Position numbers and translations under genes: made by a program. Under the pieces are notes generated by a model. That model ran no database searches, was not told where the DNA came from, and saw only the letters and a list, made by a program, of their open reading frames with translations. Positions 40,923 through 50,284 of a stretch of 64,000 bases of DNA are shown here, piece after piece; the first letter of the stretch is position 1, and every line of letters begins with the position of its first letter. Source of the stretch: Streptomyces sp. LaPpAH-108 (GTDB lineage Bacteria > Actinomycetota > Actinomycetes > Streptomycetales > Streptomycetaceae); the NCBI RefSeq assembly GCF_000373625.1, contig NZ_KB891987.1:609080-673079 (forward strand), read 5' to 3'.

Positions 40923-41954
40923 ATGACCAGTCCAGTCAAGGCCGAGGGCTCCGGCTCGTCGGTCGCCTTGGACCCCGAGCCGGCTTCGGCCGTCGAGGCC
41001 GACGGGCCGAAGAAGCTTGAGGGCCGCTCCCCCGGCCAGCTGATGTGGCGCCGCTTCAAGCGGGACAAGACGGGCGTCGTGTCCGCCTGCGTCGTGATCT
41101 TCTTCTTCGTGATCGCGGCCCTCGCTCCGGTCCTCACCAAGCTGTACGGCAAGGACCCGTACACCTTCTACGGTCAGGACGACCCCACACTGCTCAACGA
41201 GTTCAACCTCCCGGCGGGCCCCAACGGCGGCATGTCGCCCGAGCACTGGTTCGGCATCGACCCGAACTACGGGCGGGACGTCCTCGCCTACCTGCTCTAC
41301 GGCATGCGTACGTCGCTGTACACCGCCTTGCTCGCCTCGCTCGGCATGGTGCTCATCGGTGTCGTCGTCGGCCTGACGGCCGGCTACTTCGGCGGCAAGA
41401 TCGACTACTGGCTGGGCCGGGTCATCGACTTCATGCTCGCCCTGCCCAGCCAGCTGTTCATGGTGGCGGTGATGCCCGTGGTCGTCACGGTGTTCGTCGC
41501 TCCCGACGAGGAGACGCCGACGTACGTCCGCTTCCTCGCCATCACCGGCGTGCTGTGGCTGCTGACCTGGATGACCCTGGCGCGACTGATCCGAGCCGTC
41601 ACGCTCTCCCTGCGCGAGCGGGAGTTCGTGGAGGCGGCGAAGGTCGCGGGCGCCTCGCCCTGGCGGATCATCCGCAAGGAGCTGCTGCCCAACCTGGTCA
41701 CGCCGATCATCGTGCAGGGCACGTATCTGCTCCCCAGCACCATCCTCTCGGTCGCCTTCCTCTCGTTCGTCGGTGTGGGGTACCAAGACCCCACGCCGGA
41801 CTGGGGGCTGATGTTCGCCACGGCGGCGGGCATCTACGAGCAGGACCCGACCTACATGTTCTTCCCGGGTGTCGCCATGGTCGTCTTCGTCGTGGCGTTC
41901 AACCTCCTCGGTGACTCGGTACGGGACGCCTTCGATCCCAAGACCGGACGCTGA
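40923..41954 (+). CDS. Oligopeptide ABC transporter permease (OppC/BldKA-like)
   Basis: A 343-residue permease with a long polar N-terminus (~45 residues), an OppC-type first segment (VVSACVVIFFFVIAALAP) and five more segments. The ATPase-contact EAA loop is FVEAAKVAGASPWRIIRKELLPN. WFGIDPNYGRDVLAYLLYGMRTS is the characteristic OppC/DppC motif. It is the first gene of a five-gene set permease-SBP-permease-ATPase-ATPase, the same order as the S. coelicolor bldKA-bldKE operon, which imports an oligopeptide signal needed for aerial growth. Orthology needs checking, since Streptomyces has several such operons. Confidence 0.9.
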   Translation: MTSPVKAEGSGSSVALDPEPASAVEADGPKKLEGRSPGQLMWRRFKRDKTGVVSACVVIFFFVIAALAPVLTKLYGKDPYTFYGQDDPTLLNEFNLPAGPNGGMSPEHWFGIDPNYGRDVLAYLLYGMRTSLYTALLASLGMVLIGVVVGLTAGYFGGKIDYWLGRVIDFMLALPSQLFMVAVMPVVVTVFVAPDEETPTYVRFLAITGVLWLLTWMTLARLIRAVTLSLREREFVEAAKVAGASPWRIIRKELLPNLVTPIIVQGTYLLPSTILSVAFLSFVGVGYQDPTPDWGLMFATAAGIYEQDPTYMFFPGVAMVVFVVAFNLLGDSVRDAFDPKTGR

Positions 41955-42062
41955 CGCACCCGTCACCGCGGAGGCCGCTGCCACCCGGGCGCCGGACGAC
42001 CGACCGGATGGGCCAGGCAGCACCAAAGGATCACTACTCACAGGCAGGTGGACTTCAACACC

Positions 42063-43859
42063 ATGAGCATCCTTCGATCCCGCACGGCGCAGACGACGGT
42101 TGCCGCCGTGGCCGTCGGCGCTCTCGCGCTGACCGGTTGCAGCAGCGGCAGCGGCAGCAAGAGCGGCAGCAAGGGCAAGAGCCAGGCGGACGCCGCCGCG
42201 CAGTCCAAGCCGGTGGCCATGGGCACCGCGCAGGACTCCGTCGGCCCCGCCAAGGAGGTCCCGGGCGCTCGTCAGGGCGGCACCATCCAGGTCTACCAGG
42301 AGAGCGACTTCTCGCACCTGGACCCGGGTCAGATCTACGTCTCCGACGCCGGTCTGCTCTCCAAGCTCCTCTACCGCGGCCTGACCACGTACGTCGAGGA
42401 CGACAAGGGCGACCAGACGGTCGTGGGCGACCTCGCCACCGACCCGGGCAAGTCCTCGGACGGCGGCAAGACCTGGACCTTCAAGCTGAAGGACGGGATC
42501 AAGGACCAGAACGGCCACGTCATCACCTCGGCCGACATCCGCCACTCCATCGAGCGGCTCTACGACCCGTTCCTGACGGACGGCCCGACGTACATCCAGC
42601 AGTGGCTGTCCGGCGCGGGCACCAAGTACCGCAAGGCGTACGCCGGTCCCTACAAGGGCAAGCACCTGCCCGCCTCGGTCCTGGACACGCCGGACGACAA
42701 GACGGTCATCTTCCACTTCCTGGAGCCGCACACCGACGCTCCGCAGGCGCTCGCCATGGCCGCCTACTCGGTCGTGCCGGAGAAGACCGACACCAAGCAG
42801 AAGTACGACCAGGCCCCGGTCGCCACCGGTCCGTACAAGGTCGCCTCCTACAAGTCGGGCAAGGACCTCGAGCTGGTGCGCAACCCCAGCTGGGACGCCA
42901 AGACCGACCCGCTGCGCCACCAGTACGTGGACGGCTTCAACATCGAGTTCAACCACGCCAAGGACGACCAGACCAAGACGATCCTGGCCGACCGCGGTGA
43001 CGCCAAGAACGCGATCATGTTCACCGGTCAGATCGACGCCACGCAGCTGCAGAAGATCACGACCAACAAGTCGGTCATGAAGCGCACGGTCCAGGGCTAC
43101 GCCCCGTACGTGTGGCAGCTGAACTTCAACATGGACCGCATCAAGGACAAGCGCATCCGTGACGCCATCGCCCTGGCGATCCCGGCCACCGCAGCCGCGC
43201 GCGCGGACGGCGGTATCTACGGCGGTGACCCCGCCACCTCCCTGATGTCGCCCACCACGCCGGGCTTCGACAAGAGCTTCGACCCGTTCAACCGGGTCAA
43301 GAAGCCCAACGGTGACATCGAGGCCGCGAAGAAGCTGATCAAGGAGGCGGGCGCCGAGAACAAGAAGCTCGTCTACGCCTACGCCAACACCCCGGTCCGT
43401 ACCACCCAGGCCAACCTGATCATCAACAACCTGAAGAAGATCGGGCTCGACATCCAGAAGAAGGAAGTCGACAGCGCCACCTGGTACGAGCAGATGGGCA
43501 AGGTCAAGAACGGCTTCGACCTCTACATGACCGGCTGGGGCCAGGACTGGGCGGACGGCAACACCGTCTTCCCGCCGTCGTTCGACGGTGCGCAGATCCA
43601 GGACGGCGCGTCCAACTACTCGCACACCAACGACAAGCACGTGAACGAGGAGCTGGCCCGCATCCAGAAGATCGCGGACGCCAACACCCGCGCCAAGGAG
43701 TACGCGAAGCTCTCGGAGTACATCTCGGAGAAGATCAACCCGGCGGCGCCGATCTACTACACCAAGGTGTTCCAGATCGCCGGCTCCAACGTCGGCGGCC
43801 TGCGCTACTCGACGGTGACGAGCTACACCGACCCGACGGCGGTCTACCTCAAGAAGTAA
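42063..43859 (+). CDS. Oligopeptide-binding lipoprotein (BldKB-like)
   Basis: A 598-residue solute-binding lipoprotein. Signal peptide with lipobox ALTGC at about residue 27, then a Ser/Gly/Lys-rich linker, then the family 5 domain starting GGTIQVYQESDFSHLDP. The signature KLKDGIKDQNGHVITSADIRHSIERL and the hinge GWGQDWADGN are intact. I chose ATG at 42063 over a GTG five codons earlier. It captures peptides outside the membrane and delivers them to the flanking permeases. A strong hairpin follows its stop, consistent with higher expression than the downstream genes. Confidence 0.92.
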   Translation: MSILRSRTAQTTVAAVAVGALALTGCSSGSGSKSGSKGKSQADAAAQSKPVAMGTAQDSVGPAKEVPGARQGGTIQVYQESDFSHLDPGQIYVSDAGLLSKLLYRGLTTYVEDDKGDQTVVGDLATDPGKSSDGGKTWTFKLKDGIKDQNGHVITSADIRHSIERLYDPFLTDGPTYIQQWLSGAGTKYRKAYAGPYKGKHLPASVLDTPDDKTVIFHFLEPHTDAPQALAMAAYSVVPEKTDTKQKYDQAPVATGPYKVASYKSGKDLELVRNPSWDAKTDPLRHQYVDGFNIEFNHAKDDQTKTILADRGDAKNAIMFTGQIDATQLQKITTNKSVMKRTVQGYAPYVWQLNFNMDRIKDKRIRDAIALAIPATAAARADGGIYGGDPATSLMSPTTPGFDKSFDPFNRVKKPNGDIEAAKKLIKEAGAENKKLVYAYANTPVRTTQANLIINNLKKIGLDIQKKEVDSATWYEQMGKVKNGFDLYMTGWGQDWADGNTVFPPSFDGAQIQDGASNYSHTNDKHVNEELARIQKIADANTRAKEYAKLSEYISEKINPAAPIYYTKVFQIAGSNVGGLRYSTVTSYTDPTAVYLKK

Positions 43860-43876
43860 GCAGTACGCAGTAATTT

Positions 43877-43912
43877 CCGGGGGCGCGGGCGCGGCGGCGC
43901 CCTCGCCCCCGG
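43877..43912 (+). other. mRNA hairpin after binding-protein gene
   Basis: Arms 43877-43892 and 43897-43912 form a 16-bp stem with one C-T mismatch and a GGCG loop, 17 bases after the stop of the binding protein. In-operon hairpins of this kind usually protect the upstream message or partly terminate transcription, giving an excess of binding protein over permease. Confidence 0.7.
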
Positions 43913-43962
43913 ACCCCTCGTGGCCCCTCCCATCGCCGCCGTCCTGAGAGCAGCTTCCCGCC

Positions 43963-44940
43963 ATGCTTCGATTTCTCCTACGCCGAACGTCCGGCGCAGT
44001 ACTCATCCTCCTGCTGATCAGCGTCTTCACGTACTTCATGTACTTCGCCATCCCACAGGACCCGGCGACACTCGCGTGTGGCAAGAACTGCACCCCGGAC
44101 GCGCTGGCGATCATCCACAAGAACCTCGGGCTCGACCAGCCGGTGACCGTCCAGTACTGGCACTATCTGGTCGGCATCTTCGCCGGACGCGACTTCGCGG
44201 TGGGCCACTGCGCGGCACCCTGCTTCGGCGTCTCGTTCCGCAACAACCAGATGGTGTGGGACACCATGATGGACCGGCTGCCGCTGACGCTCTCGCTGAC
44301 CTTCGGCGGTCTCGTCGTCTTCCTGATCCTCGGCCTCGGCGCGGGCCTCATGGCCGCCCGTTTCCGCGGCACCTGGCTCGACAAGCTCTTCAGCGGCGGC
44401 TCGCTGGTCCTCAGCTCGTTCCAGATCTACTTCCTCGGCCCGATCATGCTGGGCCTCTTCGTCTACAGCACCGGCTGGCTGGACAAGCCCGAGTACGTGC
44501 CGATCTCCGAGAACCCGGCAGGCTGGTTCATGGGCCTGCTGATCCCGTGGGTCGTCATGGCGACGATCTTCACGGCCAACTACACCCGTATGTCCCGCTC
44601 CTCGATGATCGAGCAGCTCCAGGAAGAGCACGTACGCGCCGCCAAGGCCAAGGGCATGAGCAGCCGCTACGTCTTCTACCGCTACGCGTGGCGCGGCTCG
44701 ATGATCCCGATCGTCACCATCCTCGGCATGGACATCGGCGGTCTGCTCAGCGGTGGCATGGTCACCGAACTCACCTTCAGCCTGGCCGGTATGGGCCGTC
44801 TCGCCCGTGACTCGGTCGTCGGCAAGGACCTGCCGGTCCTCATGGGCGTCATGATCCTGAGTGCCGCCTTCATCATCATCTGCAACATCGTCGTGGACGC
44901 CCTGTACGCCGTGATCGACCCGCGCGTGCGCCTGTCCTAG
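43963..44940 (+). CDS. Oligopeptide ABC transporter permease (OppB/BldKC-like)
   Basis: A 325-residue OppB-type permease with six membrane segments, starting MLRFLLRRTSGAVLILLLISV. The family motif IHKNLGLDQPVTVQYWHYL follows the first segment, and the EAA loop is EHVRAAKAKGMSSRYVFYRY. A four-cysteine cluster (ACGKNC, CAAPC) in the first outside loop is unusual for OppB and may form disulfides. It pairs with the permease at 40923 to form the channel. Confidence 0.92.
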   Translation: MLRFLLRRTSGAVLILLLISVFTYFMYFAIPQDPATLACGKNCTPDALAIIHKNLGLDQPVTVQYWHYLVGIFAGRDFAVGHCAAPCFGVSFRNNQMVWDTMMDRLPLTLSLTFGGLVVFLILGLGAGLMAARFRGTWLDKLFSGGSLVLSSFQIYFLGPIMLGLFVYSTGWLDKPEYVPISENPAGWFMGLLIPWVVMATIFTANYTRMSRSSMIEQLQEEHVRAAKAKGMSSRYVFYRYAWRGSMIPIVTILGMDIGGLLSGGMVTELTFSLAGMGRLARDSVVGKDLPVLMGVMILSAAFIIICNIVVDALYAVIDPRVRLS

Positions 44941-44950
44941 GAGAACCCCC

Positions 44951-46012
44951 GTGACCACACTCACCAAGACCGAGGACGCCCCGGTTCCGACCGGCTCCGA
45001 GGCGTTCTTGTCGGTACGCGACCTACGGGTGCAGTTCTCCACCGAGGACGGCGCCGTCAAGGCGGTGGACGGCCTCTCCTTCGACCTGGAGCGCGGCAAG
45101 ACGCTCGGCATCGTCGGCGAGTCGGGTTCCGGCAAGTCGGTCACCAACCTGTCCGTGCTCGGCCTGCACAACCCGAAGACCACCACCATCGACGGCGAGA
45201 TCGTCCTGGACGGCCAGGAACTGCTCACCGCCACCGAGTCCGAGCTGGAGAAGCTGCGCGGCAACAAGATGGCGATGATCTTCCAGGACTCGCTCACCGC
45301 GCTCTCGCCGTACTACACGGTGGGACGGCAGATCGCCGAACCCTTCCGCAAGCACACCGGTGCCAGCAAGAAGGAGGCCCGCGACCGGGCCGTCGAGATG
45401 CTGGAGAAGGTCGGCATCCCGCACCCCAAGCAGCGGGTCGACGACTACCCGCACCAGTTCTCGGGCGGTATGCGCCAGCGCGCCATGATCGCCATGTCGC
45501 TGGTCTGCAACCCCGATCTGCTGATCGCCGACGAGCCCACCACGGCGCTCGACGTGACGGTGCAGGCACAGATCCTCGACCTCCTGAAGGACCTGCAGCA
45601 GGAGTTCGGCTCCGCGATCATCATGATCACCCACGACCTGGGCGTCGTCGCCAACATGGCCGACGACCTGCTCGTGATGTACGCGGGACGCGCGGTGGAG
45701 CGCGGCTCCGTGCGCGAGGTCCTGAAGGCTCCCGAGCACCCCTACACCTGGGGGCTGCTCAGCTCGATGCCGCGCCTGTCGTCGGACGTCGACGAGCCGC
45801 TGGTGCCGATCCCGGGATCGCCGCCCTCGCTGCTCAACCCGCCCTCCGGCTGCCCCTTCCACCCCCGGTGCGCCTACACCGAGCTGGTGGACGGCGACCG
45901 CTGTGCGACGGAGCGGCCCGTACTGCCCGGGGGCAGGGGAGCCGCCTGCCATCTGGCGGCAGAGCGCAAGCAGCAGGTGTTCATCGAGACGATTCAGCCC
46001 CGGCTGGGCTGA
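44951..46012 (+). CDS. Oligopeptide ABC transporter ATP-binding protein (OppD-like)
   Basis: A 353-residue ATPase from GTG at 44951, ten bases after the permease. Walker [10 protein letters not shown]-loop [10 protein letters not shown], signature FSGGMRQR, Walker B LLIADEP and the switch His in MITHDLG are all present. The C-terminal oligopeptide/dipeptide extension has the cysteine pattern GCPFHPRC, which in this family can bind an iron-sulfur cluster. It powers peptide import together with the next gene product. Confidence 0.93.
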   Translation: MTTLTKTEDAPVPTGSEAFLSVRDLRVQFSTEDGAVKAVDGLSFDLERGKTLGIVGESGSGKSVTNLSVLGLHNPKTTTIDGEIVLDGQELLTATESELEKLRGNKMAMIFQDSLTALSPYYTVGRQIAEPFRKHTGASKKEARDRAVEMLEKVGIPHPKQRVDDYPHQFSGGMRQRAMIAMSLVCNPDLLIADEPTTALDVTVQAQILDLLKDLQQEFGSAIIMITHDLGVVANMADDLLVMYAGRAVERGSVREVLKAPEHPYTWGLLSSMPRLSSDVDEPLVPIPGSPPSLLNPPSGCPFHPRCAYTELVDGDRCATERPVLPGGRGAACHLAAERKQQVFIETIQPRLG

Positions 46013-46042
46013 CCTACCCGGCAACGAGCGGCAACTGGGGCC

Positions 46043-47167
46043 ATGACCATGAGCGACAACAACACCACCACGACGGCGACAGCGGTCGCCGACGCCACCC
46101 CGGAGCAGAGGGAGGCGGCTTCCGCGCCGCTGCTCCAGGTACGGGACCTCAAGAAACACTTCCCCATCAAGGGCGGCTTCCCGATCAAACGGACGGTCGG
46201 CGCGGTCAAGGCCGTCGACGGCGTCTCCTTCGACGTCTTCCCCGGCGAGAGCCTCGGCCTCGTCGGCGAGTCGGGCTGCGGCAAGTCCACCACCGGACGC
46301 ATGCTCACCCGGCTGTACGAGCCCACGGACGGCACCATCACGTACCGGGGCAAGGACATCAGCCGGGCCAGCCGCAAGCAGCTGGCGCCGATCAGGTCCG
46401 AGATCCAGATGATCTTCCAGGACCCGTACGCCTCCCTGAACCCGCGGCAGACGGTCGGTTCGATCATCTCCGGCCCGATGGAGATCAACGGCATCAACCC
46501 GCCCGGCGGCCGTGAGGCCCGGGTGCGGGAGCTGCTGGAGATCGTCGGCCTCAACCCCGAGCACTACAACCGCTTCCCGCACGAGTTCTCCGGCGGTCAG
46601 CGCCAGCGCATCGGGGTGGCCCGGGCCGTGGCGCTGGAGCCGAAGCTGATCGTCGCGGACGAGCCGGTCTCGGCGCTTGACGTGTCGATCCAGGCCCAGG
46701 TGGTGAACCTCCTGCAGGAGGTGCAGCGGGAGATGGGCATCGCGTTCGTCTTCATCGCCCACGACCTGGCCGTCGTGCGCCACTTCTCGCAGCGCGTCGC
46801 CGTGATGTACCTCGGCAAGATCGTGGAGATCGCGGACCGCGACTCGCTCTACCTGCGACCGCGGCATCCGTACACCCACGCCCTGATGTCCGCGGTGCCC
46901 GACGCCGACATCGACGCGCCGAAGAAGGAGCGCATCCGGCTCGAAGGCGACGTGCCCTCGCCGATCGCCCCGCCGTCCGGCTGCCGGTTCCGCACCCGCT
47001 GCTGGAAGGCCGAGAGCAAGTGCGCCACGGAGGAGCCCCCGCTCGTCCAGCTCTCCGGCAACGGCCCGGGCCACCTGACGGCGTGCCACTTCCCGGAGGA
47101 GCCGACCACCGAGCGCGACCTGGAGATCGTCCTGGACCCGGCCCTGGAGGCCCTGGAAGAGAACTGA
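46043..47167 (+). CDS. Oligopeptide ABC transporter ATP-binding protein (OppF-like)
   Basis: A 374-residue ATPase. N-terminal strand [15 protein letters not shown] is typical of OppF/DppF. Walker [10 protein letters not shown], signature FSGGQRQR, Walker B LIVADEP and [10 protein letters not shown] are intact, and the C-terminal extension contains GCRFRTRCW. It forms a heterodimer with the OppD-like protein. The start may be ATG 46043 or 46049. It is the last gene of the operon, followed by a very strong terminator. Confidence 0.93.
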   Translation: MTMSDNNTTTTATAVADATPEQREAASAPLLQVRDLKKHFPIKGGFPIKRTVGAVKAVDGVSFDVFPGESLGLVGESGCGKSTTGRMLTRLYEPTDGTITYRGKDISRASRKQLAPIRSEIQMIFQDPYASLNPRQTVGSIISGPMEINGINPPGGREARVRELLEIVGLNPEHYNRFPHEFSGGQRQRIGVARAVALEPKLIVADEPVSALDVSIQAQVVNLLQEVQREMGIAFVFIAHDLAVVRHFSQRVAVMYLGKIVEIADRDSLYLRPRHPYTHALMSAVPDADIDAPKKERIRLEGDVPSPIAPPSGCRFRTRCWKAESKCATEEPPLVQLSGNGPGHLTACHFPEEPTTERDLEIVLDPALEALEEN

Positions 47168-47194
47168 TTCCCGCGCGCCCGCCCGGCGTGAGAC

Positions 47195-47231
47195 GACGGC
47201 CCGCAGCCGGAAGCCCCGGCTGCGGGCCGTC
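47195..47231 (+). terminator. Terminator of first oligopeptide operon
   Basis: A perfect 16-bp stem, GACGGCCCGCAGCCGG (47195-47210) with its complement at 47216-47231, and a 5-base loop. It lies between convergent operons and can also stop the minus-strand transcript that ends at 47299. Confidence 0.9.
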
Positions 47232-47298
47232 GGCGTACCGTCAGCCGTGCGGACCGGCGCCCCTCGTCCGGGCGGCCTCCCCGAAGGACGTGGACCGC

Positions 47299-48315
47299 CT
47301 ACGCCGTCACCTGTGCGTGCACCCAGTGACAGGCCGCCTGCGCGGTCGGGCCCGCGTCGAGCACCGCCGGGTCCTTGGTGCGGCAGGCGTCCGCCACGCC
47401 CGCGCGTTCCGCCTCGCCGCTCGCGAGGACCGGGCAGCGGGCGCGGAAGCGGCAGCCGGTGGGGATGCGGGAGGGGTCCGGGGGCTCGCCGGTGAGGATC
47501 ACGGGGTCGCCGGGGGCGTCCGGGAGGACGGACAGCAGGGCGCGGGTGTACGGGTGCCGGGGCGCGGTGAGGACCTGTTCGACCCGGCCCGTCTCCACGA
47601 TCCGGCCGAGGTACATCACCGCCACCCGGTCCGCGATGTTCCAGGCGAGGCCCAGGTCGTGGGTCACCACCAGGGCGGCCAGGCCCAGGTCGGTGCGCAG
47701 GCGCAGCAGCAGGTCCAGGATCTCGCCGCGCACCGAGGCGTCCAGGGAGGCCACCGGTTCGTCGGCGACGAGGAGTTCGGGCTCCAGGACCAGCGCGCCC
47801 GCGATGACCACGCGCTGGCGCTGGCCGCCGGACAGCTCGTGCGGGTAGCGCAGGAAGAACCGCTCCGGGGGCCGCAGCCCGGCCCGGGAGAGCGCGTCGG
47901 CCACCGCGGCCCGCTCGTCGCCCGCGTGCCCGTGGATGCGCAGCCCCTCGGCCACCGCGTCGTACACCGTGTGCCGGGGGTTGAGCGAGCCGATGGGGTC
48001 CTGGAGGACCAGCTGGGCGCGGCGGCGGTAGGCGCGCAGGGCGCGGGTGGAGTACGCCAGCGGGCGGCCGGCGAACGACACCTCTCCCGCCGTCGGCTTC
48101 ACGAGGCCGAGCAGGGCGCGGGCCAGCGTGGACTTGCCGCAGCCGGACTCGCCGACCAGCGCGACGATCTCGCCCGGGCGGATCTCCAGCTCGACCTGGT
48201 CGACGGCGCGCGCGGGCGCGGCCCCGGACCGGCCGGGGAAGACCACCCGCAGATCGCGCGCGCTGAGCAGGGCGGGCTGTTCCGTTGTCGTCATGGGGCT
48301 CCCGGTCGTCGTCAT
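47299..48315 (-). CDS. Peptide ABC transporter ATP-binding protein (second system, DppF-like)
   Basis: About 338 residues; the last gene of the second transporter. Walker [10 protein letters not shown], signature LSGGQRQR, Walker B LLVADEP and VTHDLGLAW are present; the C-terminal extension holds GCRFRARC. The start ATG at 48315 overlaps the previous stop (ATGA); an internal in-frame MTTT repeat seven codons later is an alternative. It probably pairs with the ATPase at 48312-49328. Confidence 0.92.
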   Translation of the reverse strand: MTTTGSPMTTTEQPALLSARDLRVVFPGRSGAAPARAVDQVELEIRPGEIVALVGESGCGKSTLARALLGLVKPTAGEVSFAGRPLAYSTRALRAYRRRAQLVLQDPIGSLNPRHTVYDAVAEGLRIHGHAGDERAAVADALSRAGLRPPERFFLRYPHELSGGQRQRVVIAGALVLEPELLVADEPVASLDASVRGEILDLLLRLRTDLGLAALVVTHDLGLAWNIADRVAVMYLGRIVETGRVEQVLTAPRHPYTRALLSVLPDAPGDPVILTGEPPDPSRIPTGCRFRARCPVLASGEAERAGVADACRTKDPAVLDAGPTAQAACHWVHAQVTA

Positions 48316-49328
48316 GGGGTGCTCCCGGTGTTCTCCGGCTCCGTCGCGTCGTCCCGTGCCGCAGTGGCACCCCCGTCCGGCGCCCCCACGTGGACGCACG
48401 CCGCCACCCGGCCGGGCTCGGCCGCCCGCAGCGGCTGGTCCTCCGTCGCGCACTCGGGCAGCGACACCGGGCAGCGCGGATGGAAGGCGCACCCGGCGGG
48501 CAGCGCGAACGGGTCGGGCGGGTCGCCGGGCAGCCCGCGCGGGGCGAACCGGGAGGCCGGGTCGCCGATGCGCGGGAAGGCCCCCGACAGTGCCTGGGCG
48601 TAGGGGTGGCGGGCGTTCTCGTGGACGGCGCGGGCGGGGCCCTCCTCCACGACCCGGCCCGCGTACATCACCGCGAGCCGGTCGCAGGTGTCCGCGAGGA
48701 CCGCGAGATCGTGGCTGATCATGACGAGGGCCACGTCCTGCTCGCTGACCAGCCGTTCGATCAGCCGCAGGATCTGGGCCTGGATCATCACGTCCAGGGC
48801 GGTGGTCGGCTCGTCCGCGACGACCAGTTGAGGGTCGCAGGCGAGCGCCATGGCGATCATGACGCGCTGGCGCTGGCCGCCGGAGAGTTCGTGCGGGTAG
48901 GCCGTCGCGCGGGCGGCGGGCAGGCCGACCTGTTCCAGGAGTTCACCGGTCCGCTTCCTCGCGGCTCCCGCCGTCGCCCGGCCGTGCAGCAGGATCGGCT
49001 CCGCGATCTGCTCGCCCACCCGGTGCACGGGGTTGAGGGAGTGCATGGCGCCCTGGAAGACGATGGACGCGCCCGCCCAGCGCACCGCGCGCACCCGGCC
49101 CCAGCGCATCGCCAGGATGTCCTCGCCGTCCAGCAGGATCTGCCCGCCCACCTTGGTGCCGACCGGCAGCAGCCGCAGCGCGGCGAGCGCCAGCGTGGAC
49201 TTGCCGCAGCCGGACTCCCCGGCGATCCCGAGCTTCTCGCCCGCCGCCACCGACAGGTCCACCCCCCGGACGGCGGCGGCACCGCCCGGGTACGTCACGG
49301 TCAGGTTCCGTAGTTCGAGCAGGCTCAA
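48312..49328 (-). CDS. Peptide ABC transporter ATP-binding protein (second system, DppD-like)
   Basis: About 338 residues starting with TTG at 49328, which overlaps the permease stop (TTGA) and has GGGGGTGG upstream. Walker [20 protein letters not shown] as Q-loop (Gly in place of the usual Asp after Gln), LSGGQRQR, LVVADEP and ISHDLAVLA are present, and the extension contains GCAFHPRCP. An open frame to 49853 overlaps the permease and is not used. Confidence 0.91.
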   Translation of the reverse strand: MSLLELRNLTVTYPGGAAAVRGVDLSVAAGEKLGIAGESGCGKSTLALAALRLLPVGTKVGGQILLDGEDILAMRWGRVRAVRWAGASIVFQGAMHSLNPVHRVGEQIAEPILLHGRATAGAARKRTGELLEQVGLPAARATAYPHELSGGQRQRVMIAMALACDPQLVVADEPTTALDVMIQAQILRLIERLVSEQDVALVMISHDLAVLADTCDRLAVMYAGRVVEEGPARAVHENARHPYAQALSGAFPRIGDPASRFAPRGLPGDPPDPFALPAGCAFHPRCPVSLPECATEDQPLRAAEPGRVAACVHVGAPDGGATAARDDATEPENTGSTP

Positions 49329-50284
49329 CGGGCCACCCCCAGCCGGGGATTGAGGACGGACTCCACGGCGCGCCCGCACAGCGTGAAGGCCAGCGCGACC
49401 AGGGCGATCGCGATGCCGGGCGGCACCAGGTACCACCAGTCGCCCGCGCTGACCGCGCCCGCCTCGCGCGCGTCCTGGAGCAGCCCGCCCCAGGAGACGA
49501 CGGACGGGTCGCCGAGCCCGAGGAAGGCGAGCGTGGCCTCGGCGAGGATGGAGGAGGACACCATCAGCGTGGTCTGCGCGAGCACGAGCGGCATGACGTT
49601 GGGCAGCACGTGCCGGGTCATGACGTGCCAGTGGCCGCCGCCGAGCGCCCGGGCCCGCTCGATGTACGGGCGGGACTCCACGGCCAGCGTCTGCGCGCGC
49701 ACCAGGCGGGCGGTGGTCGGCCAGGTGGTGACGCCGATGGCGAGGATCACCGTGCCGAGCGAGCGGGACATGACGGTGGCCAGCGCGATGGCGAGCACCA
49801 GCGTGGGCATCACCAGGAACCAGTCGGTGATCCGCATCAGCACGGTCGCCCACGCGCCCCGGAAGTGCCCGGCGACGATCCCGACGACCGCGCCGATCGC
49901 CACCGACAGCACGGCCGCGAGCAGCCCGACCAGGAGCGAGACCCGCGCGCCCCAGATCACCAGGCCCAGCAGGTTCCGCCCGAACCGGTCGGTGCCGAGC
50001 GGGAAGTGGCCGCTCGGCGCCTCCAGCGGGTTGCCGGGCGCGTCGGTCACCCGGGCCACGTCGGAGCCGACGGTCAGCGGCGCGGTGAGGGCGATCAGCG
50101 CGAACAGCACGAGGGCGGCGAGCCCGGCCAGCCCGGCGCGGTGGGTGCGGTACTGCTGCCAGAACCGCAGGGCCGAGCGGCGGCGGCGCTGCCAGGCGAG
50201 GGTGCGGGGGCCGGGTCCGGAGCCGGGGCCCGGTCCGGGTTCGGGGCCGGGTCCGGCTCCCGGCTCGGCGACGGTGGAGGTCAT
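49325..50284 (-). CDS. Peptide ABC transporter permease (second system, DppC-like)
   Basis: A 319-residue permease. The N-terminus carries a Gly-Pro-Glu repeat stretch (residues 8-27), then a first membrane segment (LAGLAALVLFALIALTAP), the DppC motif FPLGTDRFGRNLLGLVIWGARVS, and the EAA loop YIERARALGGGHWHVMTRHVLPN. ATG at 50284 overlaps the DppB-like stop. It forms the pore with the 50281-51345 product. Confidence 0.92.
   Translation of the reverse strand: MTSTVAEPGAGPGPEPGPGPGSGPGPRTLAWQRRRRSALRFWQQYRTHRAGLAGLAALVLFALIALTAPLTVGSDVARVTDAPGNPLEAPSGHFPLGTDRFGRNLLGLVIWGARVSLLVGLLAAVLSVAIGAVVGIVAGHFRGAWATVLMRITDWFLVMPTLVLAIALATVMSRSLGTVILAIGVTTWPTTARLVRAQTLAVESRPYIERARALGGGHWHVMTRHVLPNVMPLVLAQTTLMVSSSILAEATLAFLGLGDPSVVSWGGLLQDAREAGAVSAGDWWYLVPPGIAIALVALAFTLCGRAVESVLNPRLGVAR

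Noticed and set aside
47020..48603. Long plus-strand open frames over the second transporter operon
   Set aside because: They are antisense shadows of clear ABC ATPases with complete Walker and signature motifs on the minus strand.
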